Of a DNA stretch of 15,363 nt, positions 7,601 through 13,655 are shown piece by piece. The translations under genes and the position numbers were made by a program. The stretch covers positions 1 to 15,363 of the forward strand of contig CAKNZJ010000216.1 of NCBI GenBank assembly GCA_932222125.1, given 5' to 3'. Position 1 is the first letter of the stretch; every line of letters begins with the position of its first letter. Source of the DNA: an uncultured Clostridia bacterium (lineage in GTDB: Bacteria; Bacillota; Clostridia; Oscillospirales; Oscillospiraceae). The notes under the pieces are model-generated. The model had not been told where the DNA came from, did no database searches, and was given only the letters and a program-made list of their open reading frames with translations.

Positions 7601-7928
7601 CGTGTGGGACGTCGTTCTCGCTGGAGCGGAGCCAGAGGATTCCGTTCCTTTGCGGCTGTTAAGCCCTGACAGCGGTACCCATGTCTGGCAGTATCAGAAC
7701 GGCCAGTGGCAACAGGTGGAAGCCGTCCAAAACGGACAGTATCTATTGCTGACCATGACCGGAACCCAGGGCACTTTCTGTATCCAATCTACTCGGAGCG
7801 CCCTGTGGCTGATCCCCGCTGTCGTGGGCGGTTTGGCTGCCTTGGCAGCACTCGTGCTGATTGCCGGCAAACACAAGAGAAAGGCCGCCAAGGCTCAGAA
7901 AGGAAAAGAGGAGCCAGCATCGAAATAA
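4689..7928 (+). CDS. Secreted, membrane-anchored GLUG-repeat and coiled-coil protein
   Basis: The 1079-residue protein starts at ATG 4689, inside the end of the transporter gene, after a GGGGGCGG-like site; an earlier in-frame ATG lacks a signal peptide. MRKRVDRLFPILLAVWILT to AWA is a signal peptide ending near residue 27. GLUG-type repeats follow (VGGIVGNNAGTLQSC near 130, VGGIAGYNS near 157, TGGIVGYSS near 245, TGGIAGRQDG near 274). Residues about 318-650 are a long Leu/Asp/Ala-rich coiled coil. A second GLUG block occupies 676-820, then a beta-rich region, a membrane helix near 1039-1058 and a basic tail (KHKRKAAKAQKGK). It is thus anchored at the C-terminus and projects outside the membrane. 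Coupling to the MMPL gene suggests an accessory or adaptor for that transporter, as an inference. I know no named family with this full layout. Confidence 0.87.
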   Translation: MRKRVDRLFPILLAVWILTSLVLPAWATEESTVTISNVADLQRFGKNCALDTWSQGKTVTLTADLDLSGVDFTPIPTFGGTFLGQGHTISGLCLTSAGSTQGLFRYIQPGGLVRDLTVKGTVAPGGTRSTVGGIVGNNAGTLQSCAFHGVVQGDATVGGIAGYNSITGEITGCSVSGSVSGKNITGGIAGRNLGLLLKCESSAGVNLTRKETNVDLMDADTAAILEERAAADDETYHLLDDCFDTGGIVGYSSGVVQSCVNRGTVGYPHVGYNTGGIAGRQDGYLSGCTNSGTVYGRKDVGGIVGQAEPYVLVDPGRDTLEQLRQELNTLENLINRALDDAERTGDSVSAQLSAMGDYAGSAKDSTKELLDRVSDFTDENIGTINTLTADITGALDKISPALDDLSDVGGRLERLSRQLGDALDSLGGAVDTGDRAARDLRLAVEKLRQSASGLTTAVSRLERALDAFQGFLDLGSGSISVSSLLAAREELRQAFRALRGVGDDLDDALSQLQQALSRSGALSSQLGDALDTLEEASDTSAVIGRLLRRALDTIGDAVDTLTEDGPAEFTPLGEDFRQAGDSLYDAMSGLLEEMDGLNSALQTGNGTLTADLRAINRQFNAVFTLLLDAMDDARDTAEGGLEGIIQDTSDEDISATREGKVADCSNLGTVEGDRNVGGIAGAVAIEFDLDPEDDTTGRFSFGSSYETKAVLMNCVNRGAVTGKKDCVGGLAGRMDLGTALECQNYGPVASTGGNYVGGVAGYADASIRSCHVKSTLSGENYVGGIAGWASRLRDCRAIVTIEEGTEYLGAIAGGIETDGALSGNLFVDTGTAGVDGVSYAGRAEPIPFNALSQLPDIPPEFTAFTLTLVAEEKTVAQIPFLYGEDLSRLDLPPVPELEGNYGVWPEFDVSGLRSDLTVNAVYTPWVTVVASRELSGKLALALAEGQFTGDAVLHVTDSVQVPPQEAGEQAVVWDVVLAGAEPEDSVPLRLLSPDSGTHVWQYQNGQWQQVEAVQNGQYLLLTMTGTQGTFCIQSTRSALWLIPAVVGGLAALAALVLIAGKHKRKAAKAQKGKEEPASK

Positions 7929-8036
7929 AATGCCCCGCTCGCTGGATAGACTTATTTCATCCGGCAAATCGAATCCCGGCAAAAAGAGCAGGGGCGCAGT
8001 ACCGGCCTGGACCATATTCTGCCGCTATAGACTCAA

Positions 8037-8072
8037 AGCCGCCGTATCACGGAGAAACGTGATACGGCGGCT
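8037..8072 (+). terminator. 15-pair hairpin after the exporter operon
   Basis: AGCCGCCGTATCACG (8037-8051) is perfectly complementary to 8058-8072 around the loop GAGAAA. It lies 109 bases after the GLUG gene stop. There is no U-tract, so it may act as a transcript 3' stabiliser or a weak/bidirectional terminator rather than a classic intrinsic one. Confidence 0.55.
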
Positions 8073-8176
8073 ATTCGTACTCTGAATCCACTATATTCCA
8101 GCCACCGCGCGGCGCAGAGAGCCAGGCAGACGGGACCGATGGCACACACTTGCTTGGTAAACTTCTAATAAGCACA

Positions 8177-8217
8177 AAGATGGGCTGTGGATAATTTATA
8201 AATCCATAACCCATCTT
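8177..8217 (+). terminator. Stem-loop before the virD4 remnant
   Basis: AAGATGGG (8177-8184) pairs with CCCATCTT (8210-8217), and after one mismatch 8186-8192 pairs with 8202-8208 including one G-T. CTTTTG follows at 8221. It is a reasonable terminator for the exporter operon and stands about 60 bases before the point where virD4 homology begins. Confidence 0.5.
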
Positions 8218-8280
8218 GCGCTTTTGCACTACGAATTGTCAGCCAACAGTCTCCTTGCGTGAGTTCCTTACCACTATTAA

Positions 8281-9585
8281 CGCAATGAGCGGCAGGATTT
8301 CTGGGAAAAAGCGGAGCTGAACCTGCTCATGGCGCTGATGCACTATGTCGCCTCCCAGACCGTCCCCGGCACAAAGGAACTGCTGCCCATCCAGCAGCGG
8401 TCCCTGGGAGCCATCTACCGGATGCTCTCCAACGAATCCTTTGCCGACCTGGAGCGGCGGTTTGAGGCCCTGCCCAAAGGCCACCCGGCTCTGCCGCCCT
8501 ACGGTATCTTTAAGCTGGCCAACCGCCAGATCTGGGGAAACATCGCCATTGGCCTGGGCAACCGGCTTTCGGTGTTTCAAAATCCGCTGGTGGATAAGAT
8601 CACATCCTACAACGAAATTGATCTGACGTTGCCGGGGAAAAAGCCCTGCGCCTACTTCTGCTGCATCTCGGCGCAGGATTCCTCCTTGGAATTTCTAAGC
8701 TCCCTGTTCTTCTCCCAGCTTTTTACCCGCCTGATGGACTATGGCCGCAGGCACGGGGACCATGGGCGGCTGCCGGTAACGGTAAATGTATGTCTGGAGG
8801 AGTTCTGCAATATCGGCAAGCTGGTGGACTTCAAGCGGGTGCTCAACGTCTGCCGCGGCTCGGCCATCTTCTGTCAGATCATCGTCCAGTCCATCCCACA
8901 GCTTCAGGACCGCTACCCCAAAACAGAGTGGGAGGAGCTGATCGGCTGCACTGACATTCAAATCTGCCTCGGCTGCAACGATGTGGACACCGCTACCTAT
9001 ATCTCTAAAAAGTGCGGCATGGTGACGATCAAGGTGGAGAACAACCAGATGCCTCTGATGCCCCTGTTCTCCCCAGTCTATACCTCCACCCGGCCCTACA
9101 GCCAGACCAAGAGCAATACCCAGAGGGCATTGATGCTCCCGGATGAGATCCTCCGCATGGACAACCGGGAGTGCCTGGTGCTGCTGCGTGGGGAAAAGCC
9201 CCTGCGCCTCTACAAGATCATCCCGGACGAACATCCCAGCTTTGGACGGCTGCGGGATGTGCGGGTAGCCGAGTACATTCCCCATTGGCGGCAGGAAGAG
9301 GCCAAGCCCTCCGCCCCCGTACAGCCGGCGGCACCGCCGGAAGAGAATGCGCCGCCGGAACCGGCCCCCGAACAGTCGGAACCGGTACCCCGGCACGACC
9401 TGCCCGCCGCAGAGCAGGCTGGAAGGATGGCCCAGTACGACTACGGCCTTTTGGACCCGGAGATAAGCGGCTTTGATTCCCCGGCTCAGGAACCGGGCCA
9501 GGACGCCCCCTACGGCGCTCTTGACCTGATAGAAACCCTGCCCCAGGATGTGGGCGGCGAACGAAAAGAGGAGGGGCAGCTCTGA
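8281..9585 (+). pseudogene. virD4: VirD4/TraG-type coupling protein, 5' end missing
   Basis: VirD4-type coupling proteins are membrane ATPases that hand relaxosome DNA to a type IV secretion channel. The frame from 8281 begins RNERQDFWEKAELNLLMALM, which is internal family sequence, and TAA sits just before it at 8278-8280. The N-terminal membrane segments and Walker A (together roughly 200 residues) are absent. The rest is well kept: ITSYNEIDLTLPGKKPCAYF, then the Walker B region as VNVCLEEFCNIGKL, then FCQIIVQSIPQLQDRYPKTE, DIQICLGCNDVDTATYISKK and LPDEILRMDNRECLVLL. The C-terminus is Pro/Glu-rich, as is common in this group. An ATG at 8329 has no ribosome site. The product could not work as an ATPase. 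The family call is firm. Confidence 0.88.
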
Positions 9586-9670
9586 ATGCGCTGTCCCTCC
9601 CCGGCTTTGCAGGCAAAGTGTCAGACCGGATTTCAAAACCGATTCCTATGCAAAAAGAATATGCGGCCCA

Positions 9671-9928
9671 TCATGCTTTGTGTCCTTGGATACGCCCTCT
9701 CGCCCGGCTGAATACTTCCTGCGCGGAATAGCGCACAGCAGTCAGCACCGCCGCTCGATCAGCCTCATCCAAGGCCAGTTCCACCCCGGCATTGCGCTCT
9801 ATGCCAAAAGTCGCCGCAAGGCCGCATTCGCTTTTTTCAGGACCAGCCGCTCCGCAGCCTCTGGAATCGGAATGAGCGGCCTTGGAAGATCGTTCTTCCC
9901 AATCGGGGATAAGACGGATATGACGCAT
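9671..9928 (-). CDS. Unrecognised third frame of the toxin-antitoxin operon, possibly frameshifted
   Basis: This minus-strand frame begins just after the toxin stop. A GTG at 9940 overlaps the toxin's TGA; the ATG at 9928, preceded by GAGG, is the better start and gives 85 residues. The start (MRHIRLIPDWEE) and end (VELALDEADRAAVLTAVRY, then SAQEVFSRARGRIQGHKA) look like ordinary protein. The middle, rich in Ser, Gly and Cys, does not; there another frame of the same strand reads DLPRPLIPIPEAAERLVL then KKANAALRRLLA before a stop. Compensating frameshifts in an older gene are therefore likely. No family recognised. Confidence 0.4.
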   Translation of the reverse strand: MRHIRLIPDWEERSSKAAHSDSRGCGAAGPEKSECGLAATFGIERNAGVELALDEADRAAVLTAVRYSAQEVFSRARGRIQGHKA

Positions 9929-9936
9929 GGTGAACC

Positions 9937-10278
9937 TCACTGCTTTCCCTGTAAATCATGTTTGGCGATTCGATGATGCGCGATCTCATAAACCGCGTCG
10001 TCCTCGCGGACACCGATCACAACCAAGACCATGCGGTTGGCGTTCCGGGCAAGCTGATAGACGATCCTGAGTCCTGCGCCCCGCAGCTTGATTTTCAGAA
10101 AGCCGGACAGCTTAGAAGCGCCTTTGTTGCCCAGCCATTTGCCGTATCCGCCTTCGGTTTCCGGCAAAGGATTTTTCCGCACCTTTTCAATCGCTTTGCG
10201 TACCAATATCCGCTGGCTTCCATCCAACGCCCGAAAGTCCTCTAACACTTCGGGCAAATACCTGATTTCCCAGCTCAT
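9937..10278 (-). CDS. RelE/ParE-family toxin
   Basis: The 113-residue basic protein has the RelE/ParE layout: MSWEIRYLPEVLEDFRALD at the N-terminus, a helical VRKAIEKVRKNPLPETEGGYGKW stretch (shown in part), then LSGFLKIKLRGAGLRIVYQL and a final strand MVLVVIGVREDDAVYEIAHH. The K-L-R-G-A-G-L-R-I-VY segment is the usual strand around the active or gyrase-binding surface. The ATG overlaps the antitoxin's TGA as ATGA, the normal order of antitoxin first and toxin second with coupled translation. Whether it cleaves ribosome-bound mRNA (RelE) or blocks gyrase (ParE) cannot be told from the sequence. Confidence 0.85.
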   Translation of the reverse strand: MSWEIRYLPEVLEDFRALDGSQRILVRKAIEKVRKNPLPETEGGYGKWLGNKGASKLSGFLKIKLRGAGLRIVYQLARNANRMVLVVIGVREDDAVYEIAHHRIAKHDLQGKQ

Positions 10279-10598
10279 TCAAACTCCACCTCGGATGTGT
10301 CGGCATAATCCGCCGGCGTAAAGCCCAGCGCTTCATCCACCTGCTGCTGGGAAAGCAGGGCGGCGGGGTCAAAGTGCGCCATGCGCGTGGCAGCCTCCGC
10401 CGTTAAGCGGGCGTCGTTCACCTCGTCCATCAGGCGCACATACTCCGCAGGCGACATCAAAACACACTCCGCCATGTTGTTTTTCATGACGACCTTGGCC
10501 CCGCAGCGTTTGACTTCCTCAAACACCCTGCCGGCAAGCCCTTTATTAAACTTTGAAATCGAAACGGTATTTTCGATTGCCCCTCGAATGGTATCCAT
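10275..10598 (-). CDS. Phd/YefM-family antitoxin
   Basis: The 107-residue protein has a Phd/YefM-like N-terminal DNA-binding part (VSISKFNKGLAGRVFEEV, then CGAKVVMKNNMAECVLMSP and AEYVRLMDE) and an acidic C-terminal tail (ALGFTPADYADTSEVEFE) of the kind that wraps the toxin. I chose ATG 10598 because GAGGAG lies ten bases upstream; a GTG three codons earlier sits on top of that site. The protein should neutralise the toxin and repress the operon. It is transcribed from a full-consensus promoter 25 bases upstream and divergent from repA. Confidence 0.86.
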   Translation of the reverse strand: MDTIRGAIENTVSISKFNKGLAGRVFEEVKRCGAKVVMKNNMAECVLMSPAEYVRLMDEVNDARLTAEAATRMAHFDPAALLSQQQVDEALGFTPADYADTSEVEFE

Positions 10599-10623
10599 AT
10601 TACTCACGCTCCTCTACCCTAAT

Positions 10624-10652
10624 ATTATACCCATCATCAGTAAATATGTCAA
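10624..10652 (-). promoter_or_regulatory. Full-consensus sigma-A promoter of the toxin-antitoxin operon
   Basis: On the minus strand TTGACA (10647-10652) and TATAAT (10624-10629) are separated by exactly 17 bases, a perfect match to consensus. It reads into the antitoxin gene. It lies in a 96-base gap shared with the divergent repA. Confidence 0.85.
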
Positions 10653-10694
10653 TCAATTTACAGATATGACTACCGTTAAAAGGAGAGACCGATC

Positions 10695-11402
10695 ATGAAG
10701 GCAGCCCCTATGACGCAAAAGCCCTCGTTCCCTTTGATGAAACAGGGAGACGTTCAGAATATCTATCACTTGCAGATGCCCCGCTGGCTGTTCACAGACA
10801 CCAAATACATGGAACTGGCGCTGGAGACGAAGGTGGCCTACACTTTCCTTCTGAACCGCTTCCAGCTCTCCCGGCTCAATGGCTGGGTGAACGAGGACGG
10901 GGCGGTGTTTATCATCTATACCCGCCGCTCTCTGGCGGAGGAGATGCAGGTCAGCTACCGTAAGATCATCGAGGCCATGAAGGAGCTGACCGCCGCCGGG
11001 CTGATCTGGGAGAAGCGCTGCGGCCGCGGGGACGCCAATCAGATCTATCTTGCGCTGATAGAGCATCCCGAACCCAAAAGCGGCAGCGCTCCCTTTGTGC
11101 CGCCGGAGCATGAGGCGGCTGGCGGGGAGCCGGAGGCAGGACCGGAGGAGGCCGGTGGGGACGGCGGACTGAGAAGTGCCGAATCCGCACCTCTTGACCT
11201 GTCCATCAGCCAAGCAGGGGCGCACGCGCCCGCTTTAGAAGTGCCGATACAGCACCACCAGAAGTGCGGAACCGGCATCTCTAAAAGTGCGGGAACGGCA
11301 CTTCCAGAAGTACCGGAACGGCACCCCAATTATAAAGAAAAAAGAAATACTGAACAAAGGACTATGAAACGCCTACGGAGTTTGACAAGGAGTACGGCGT
11401 AA
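10695..11402 (+). CDS. repA: RepA-type replication initiator, C-terminus altered
   Basis: The N-terminal half is the RepA_N (replication initiator A) winged-helix domain common on plasmids and integrative elements of Bacillota: GDVQNIYHLQMPRWLFTD, then KVAYTFLLNRFQLSRLNGW, VFIIYTRRSLAEEMQVSYRK and GLIWEKRCGRGDANQIYLAL (about residues 15-125). The protein would bind the element's origin and start replication. A low-complexity Gly/Glu/Ala linker follows. The AAAAGGAG site before ATG 10695 is strong. After about residue 218 the reading becomes TMKRLRSLTRSTA, where homologs continue with an acidic Leu-rich tail, and in another frame a different coding sequence begins. A deletion or frameshift near 11355 therefore seems to have removed the usual end. 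The DNA-binding domain may still work. Confidence 0.83.
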   Translation: MKAAPMTQKPSFPLMKQGDVQNIYHLQMPRWLFTDTKYMELALETKVAYTFLLNRFQLSRLNGWVNEDGAVFIIYTRRSLAEEMQVSYRKIIEAMKELTAAGLIWEKRCGRGDANQIYLALIEHPEPKSGSAPFVPPEHEAAGGEPEAGPEEAGGDGGLRSAESAPLDLSISQAGAHAPALEVPIQHHQKCGTGISKSAGTALPEVPERHPNYKEKRNTEQRTMKRLRSLTRSTA

Positions 11403-11680
11403 TCCAGACGACCTATGAGGAAGTGGAGCCGGAGTACAACTCTAACCGGCGAACGGTGCAGTCGCGTGTTTCTACGCGCCTGCTGCCCGGCGTCTCGCCG
11501 CTGGTGTATTCCCGGTTCCTGATGGAATACGCCGTTTTCCACCTCATCCGCACTGCCCAGGTCGGTGAATGCGACGCCGCCTGCACCTCCGAAAAAATCT
11601 CCGGCATCCTGGCCTGTGCTCTCTCCGGGAAAGCTGAACAGATTGTCACTCATGGTTTTGCTCCTTTCATTTTTTTGTGA
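11354..11680 (+). pseudogene. Unidentified coding fragment after repA
   Basis: The frame is open from a stop at 11351-11353 to TGA at 11678 and overlaps the end of repA in another frame. It reads DYETPTEFDKEYGVIQTTY, EEVEPEYNSNRRTVQSRV, then LLPGVSPLVYSRFLMEYAVF and TSEKISGILACALSGKAEQ. Third codon positions are strongly G/C through the middle, as in the real genes around it, so this strand and frame probably are coding. There is no convincing start: no ATG, and a GTG at 11423 lacks a good ribosome site. It is likely the inner or 3' part of a gene fused here by deletion. The last residues (HGFAPFIFL) lie over a minus-strand ribosome site and look like read-through. No family recognised. Confidence 0.4.
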
Positions 11681-11685
11681 GGACG

Positions 11686-11730
11686 CAAAAAACCGCAGTC
11701 CTCTCCCGAAAGAGCAGACTGCGGTTTTTG
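11686..11730 (-). terminator. Intrinsic terminator (both strands have T-tracts)
   Basis: AAAAACCGCAGTC (11688-11700) pairs perfectly with GACTGCGGTTTTT (11717-11729); CTCT (11701-11704) pairs with AGAG (11711-11714) inside. The U-tract is longest on the minus strand, where the hairpin forms the last element of the leader at 11746-11844. On the plus strand it could end transcripts coming from repA. Confidence 0.85.
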
Positions 11731-11745
11731 TACGGACTCGTGTTG

Positions 11746-11828
11746 GTATTTAGGATGCTGACAGGTCTCCCAAGGGCATACTGCCCCCAGGAGCGAATAT
11801 CTGACCTGAAAAAATCTTACCTAAATAC
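11746..11828 (-). ncRNA. Nested stem structure, attenuator-like leader
   Basis: Outer stem: GTATTTAGG (11746-11754) with CCTAAATAC (11820-11828). Inside it CAGGT (11762-11766) pairs with ACCTG (11804-11808), CTCC (11767-11770) with GGAG (11790-11793), and GGGCA (11774-11778) with TGCCC (11782-11786). On the minus strand the structure begins within the seven-codon ORF and is followed within 20 bases by an intrinsic terminator, then by GAAAGGAG and an ATG at 11653. This is the order of a translation-coupled attenuator in front of an inducible, often antibiotic-resistance, gene. The class is not recognised. Confidence 0.6.
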
Positions 11829-11844
11829 ACCTTGAGCATACCAT
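11821..11844 (-). CDS. Seven-residue leader peptide MVCSRCI
   Basis: On the minus strand GCGGAG lies six bases before an ATG at 11844, and the frame reads MVCSRCI then TAG at 11821-11823. The last codons and stop overlap one side of the outer stem (11820-11828), so a ribosome stalled on this peptide would prevent that stem from forming. Two of seven residues are Cys. The size, ribosome site and position before nested stems and a terminator fit a regulatory leader peptide. Confidence 0.5.
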   Translation of the reverse strand: MVCSRCI

Positions 11845-11934
11845 GTTTTTCTCCGCTTGAACAGTTGAGGTTTTTTCTACACCTGTCCCCGAGGAGCTAT
11901 AGGGTAAGCCTGCAAAGGGCTCCGGTTGCTTAAA

Positions 11935-12312
11935 TCAATCGTGGTCGCATGGCTGGCGGTTCATCGCCATAACCTCCAGCATTTTATCAAGAATGACCTT
12001 GATCCCCCAAAACTGATTATCCGGCAGACGGGAAATGCGTTCTGTCATATGGCTGATTGCAGCGTCCCGATCCTTCTGGCTACCAGTATCTGCCGTTCCA
12101 AACAAAATTGTATCTGCGGAGACTGACAGCAAAGAGCAGATTTTCTTGAGCGTAGCCAGAGAAACGCCAGCCGCTCCACACTCAATCGCGGAAATGTGCT
12201 TCACACCCAGCCCGATTAACTCTGCGAAACTTTCCTGCGTTAATCCAGCGCTTTCCCGAACCTGCTTTACATTCAGTCCAATCTCAATGTTGATCGGCTT
12301 CTTCTCCTTCAT
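11935..12312 (-). CDS. XRE-family transcriptional regulator
   Basis: The 125-residue protein has a standard Cro/C1 helix-turn-helix: IGLNVKQVRESAGLTQESFA, ELIGLGVKHISAIECGAAGV, SLATLKKICSLLSVSADTIL (about residues 11-70), then a short helical tail with ISRLPDNQFWGIKVILDKML that probably dimerises. GAGGTGG lies about eight bases before ATG 12312. A 13-base palindrome (12333-12345) lies directly upstream of its ribosome site, and the divergent promoter at 12354-12383 drives the SLOG gene, so the regulator probably controls itself and that operon. Downstream on its strand comes the leader and attenuator structure. Confidence 0.86.
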   Translation of the reverse strand: MKEKKPINIEIGLNVKQVRESAGLTQESFAELIGLGVKHISAIECGAAGVSLATLKKICSLLSVSADTILFGTADTGSQKDRDAAISHMTERISRLPDNQFWGIKVILDKMLEVMAMNRQPCDHD

Positions 12313-12332
12313 GGTGCCACCACCTCTTTTTG

Positions 12333-12345
12333 TTAGTTTAACTAA
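12333..12345. promoter_or_regulatory. Palindrome, candidate operator of the adjacent XRE regulator
   Basis: TTAGTT-T-AACTAA is a perfect 13-base palindrome, nine bases from the -35 box of the divergent plus-strand promoter and close to the regulator's own ribosome site. Binding is inferred. Confidence 0.55.
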
Positions 12346-12353
12346 TGATGGTG

Positions 12354-12383
12354 TTGACTATAACCACTTATATTTATTATAAT
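12354..12383 (+). promoter_or_regulatory. Sigma-A-type promoter of the SLOG/CxxC operon
   Basis: TTGACT (12354-12359), an 18-base AT-rich spacer and TATAAT (12378-12383), about 75 bases before the SLOG start. Confidence 0.65.
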
Positions 12384-12459
12384 ATATAACAAGAATACCG
12401 TTATATATGGACACATAAGCGGCGGAGGAAGATAACCAATAAGTTGGAGAGTGATTCAA

Positions 12460-12999
12460 ATGAGATTCATAGCGACAGCCTGCTCGTTTACCGGGCACCG
12501 ACCGCACAAGTTCCCATGGAAGGATCATGAAACAGACCCACGATGCACAGCGTTGAAATCGACGCTGGCAGAGCAGATCGCGGCGCTGACTGCCGCTGGA
12601 GTGACGGACTACTACAGCGGCGGTGCGGATGGGACCGATTGCTATGCGGCGGAAGTAGTCCTGTCCCTGCGCAAAAAAAATCCCGCATTGAAGCTACACT
12701 GTGTCCTTCCCTGCAAGGAGCAGGCGGAGAAGTGGGACGCCACCGCACAGAAGCGGTATTACTCCATTTTACAGCGGGCCGATTCAGTAACATATGTAAG
12801 CCAAAAATATTATGACGGCTGTATGATCGACCGGAATCACCGGCTGGTAGAGTCCGCCGGTCTGCTGCTGGCGGTCTATAATGGAGTGCGGCGCAGCGGT
12901 ACAGGCGCAACGGTAAATTACGCCAGAAAGATGGGACGGGAGATCATCATAATTGACCCGCTTACCCGAGCTGTGACTCATGAAGGAGGCGGCGTATGA
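12460..12999 (+). CDS. SLOG-family (DUF1273/YpsA-like) nucleotide-binding protein
   Basis: The 179-residue protein opens with CSFTGHRPHKFPW, the signature of the DUF1273/YpsA branch of the SLOG superfamily, and contains the glycine-rich SGGADGTDCYAAEVVLSL loop (about residues 53-70). Later it has LLLAVYNGVRRSGTGATVNY, the usual second ligand-contacting segment. SLOG proteins bind nucleotides or nucleotide-derived signals through a Rossmann-like fold; some act in defence or signalling, and mobile elements often carry small ones like this. I chose ATG 12460 because GGAG lies ten bases upstream; GTG 12451 is too close to that site. The stop overlaps the next gene as ATGA. Confidence 0.85.
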   Translation: MRFIATACSFTGHRPHKFPWKDHETDPRCTALKSTLAEQIAALTAAGVTDYYSGGADGTDCYAAEVVLSLRKKNPALKLHCVLPCKEQAEKWDATAQKRYYSILQRADSVTYVSQKYYDGCMIDRNHRLVESAGLLLAVYNGVRRSGTGATVNYARKMGREIIIIDPLTRAVTHEGGGV

Positions 13000-13655
13000 A
13001 AAGAATTGCAGCCATCGCCCTGATTGTCTTGGCGCTTTGCCTTCTTGGATATGGCGCGGTCTGGAACGTTAGCGCTGGCACAGCCTCCGAAAAAATTGTA
13101 TACAGCTCCGAAGTATTATCTGAGGACTGCTTCTTATGTGGGAATGGGATGTCGGAGGATTCAATTCCGTTTTATTGGGGACAAGAAAATATTGCGCTTA
13201 TCAGCTTGAACACATTTGAGATGAAACCGATAGAGATCAACCGCTATGATATAGACGGCCAAATGATTGAGGAAGCGATAGGAGCGGTATCTCTCGGAGG
13301 GGGCGCAAGTAAAGACGGCGGCTTCTCCGCAACGGTACTGCTGGACTATGACAGGGGCTATGCCACCGGCTCTATGGAGTTTCACGACGACAAAACGCTT
13401 GACATAGATAAAGCGGTCACGTTTCTATGTGCGGAATGTTTGAACGAGATTCTTCCGCAGGATATAGAGCAGTGCTTCGGCGTTGGGGTTATCAGCCTTG
13501 CCACAAAAGAGATCCATATATTCGAGCAGTGTGTCACAGGCTTCGGTCTGGGGGACTTTTATATTGACTGCGATTTGAAAGAGCCGCCTCGCGGCTCATG
13601 CCAGATGAGCCTTTTCATCGTCTACTGCCCAATACGCTATGAAGAAAGATCGTGA
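12996..13655 (+). CDS. Exported or membrane-anchored protein with two CxxC pairs, function unknown
   Basis: The 219-residue protein starts at ATG 12996, overlapping the SLOG stop, with GGAGG just upstream. Residues 5-20 (AAIALIVLALCLLGYG) form a hydrophobic helix after a short basic start, so it is secreted or held by an N-terminal anchor; no lipobox with a good spacing is clear. The body carries CFLC (45-48, in DCFLCGNGMSED) and CAEC (145-148), two CxxC pairs that could bind one metal or form disulfides, and ends in beta-like sequence (GSCQMSLFIVYCPIRYEERS). No family recognised. Its coupling to a SLOG gene suggests a shared job, perhaps sensor or effector at the membrane, which is an inference. 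Confidence 0.75.
   Translation: MKRIAAIALIVLALCLLGYGAVWNVSAGTASEKIVYSSEVLSEDCFLCGNGMSEDSIPFYWGQENIALISLNTFEMKPIEINRYDIDGQMIEEAIGAVSLGGGASKDGGFSATVLLDYDRGYATGSMEFHDDKTLDIDKAVTFLCAECLNEILPQDIEQCFGVGVISLATKEIHIFEQCVTGFGLGDFYIDCDLKEPPRGSCQMSLFIVYCPIRYEERS

Noticed and set aside
7930..8085. A 51-residue plus-strand frame after the GLUG gene
   Set aside because: GAGGAG is too far upstream (about 17 bases), the translation is Arg/Ser-rich without a known motif, and its 3' third is the perfect hairpin at 8037-8072.
9586..9711. A 41-residue frame starting right after the virD4 stop, with GAGGAGG upstream
   Set aside because: The ATG frame gives Cys/Pro-rich, shadow-like sequence. A different frame (ALSLPGFAGKVSDRISKPI) looks more protein-like but has no normal start, so this is at most the broken start of the gene that once followed virD4.
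11330..11653. A 107-codon minus-strand frame starting MSDNLFSFPGE
   Set aside because: The ribosome site and ATG are good, but beyond the first few codons the translation is Gly/Arg-rich and antisense to a plus-strand frame with strong G/C third positions. Only the start is treated as meaningful, as the end of the orphan leader.
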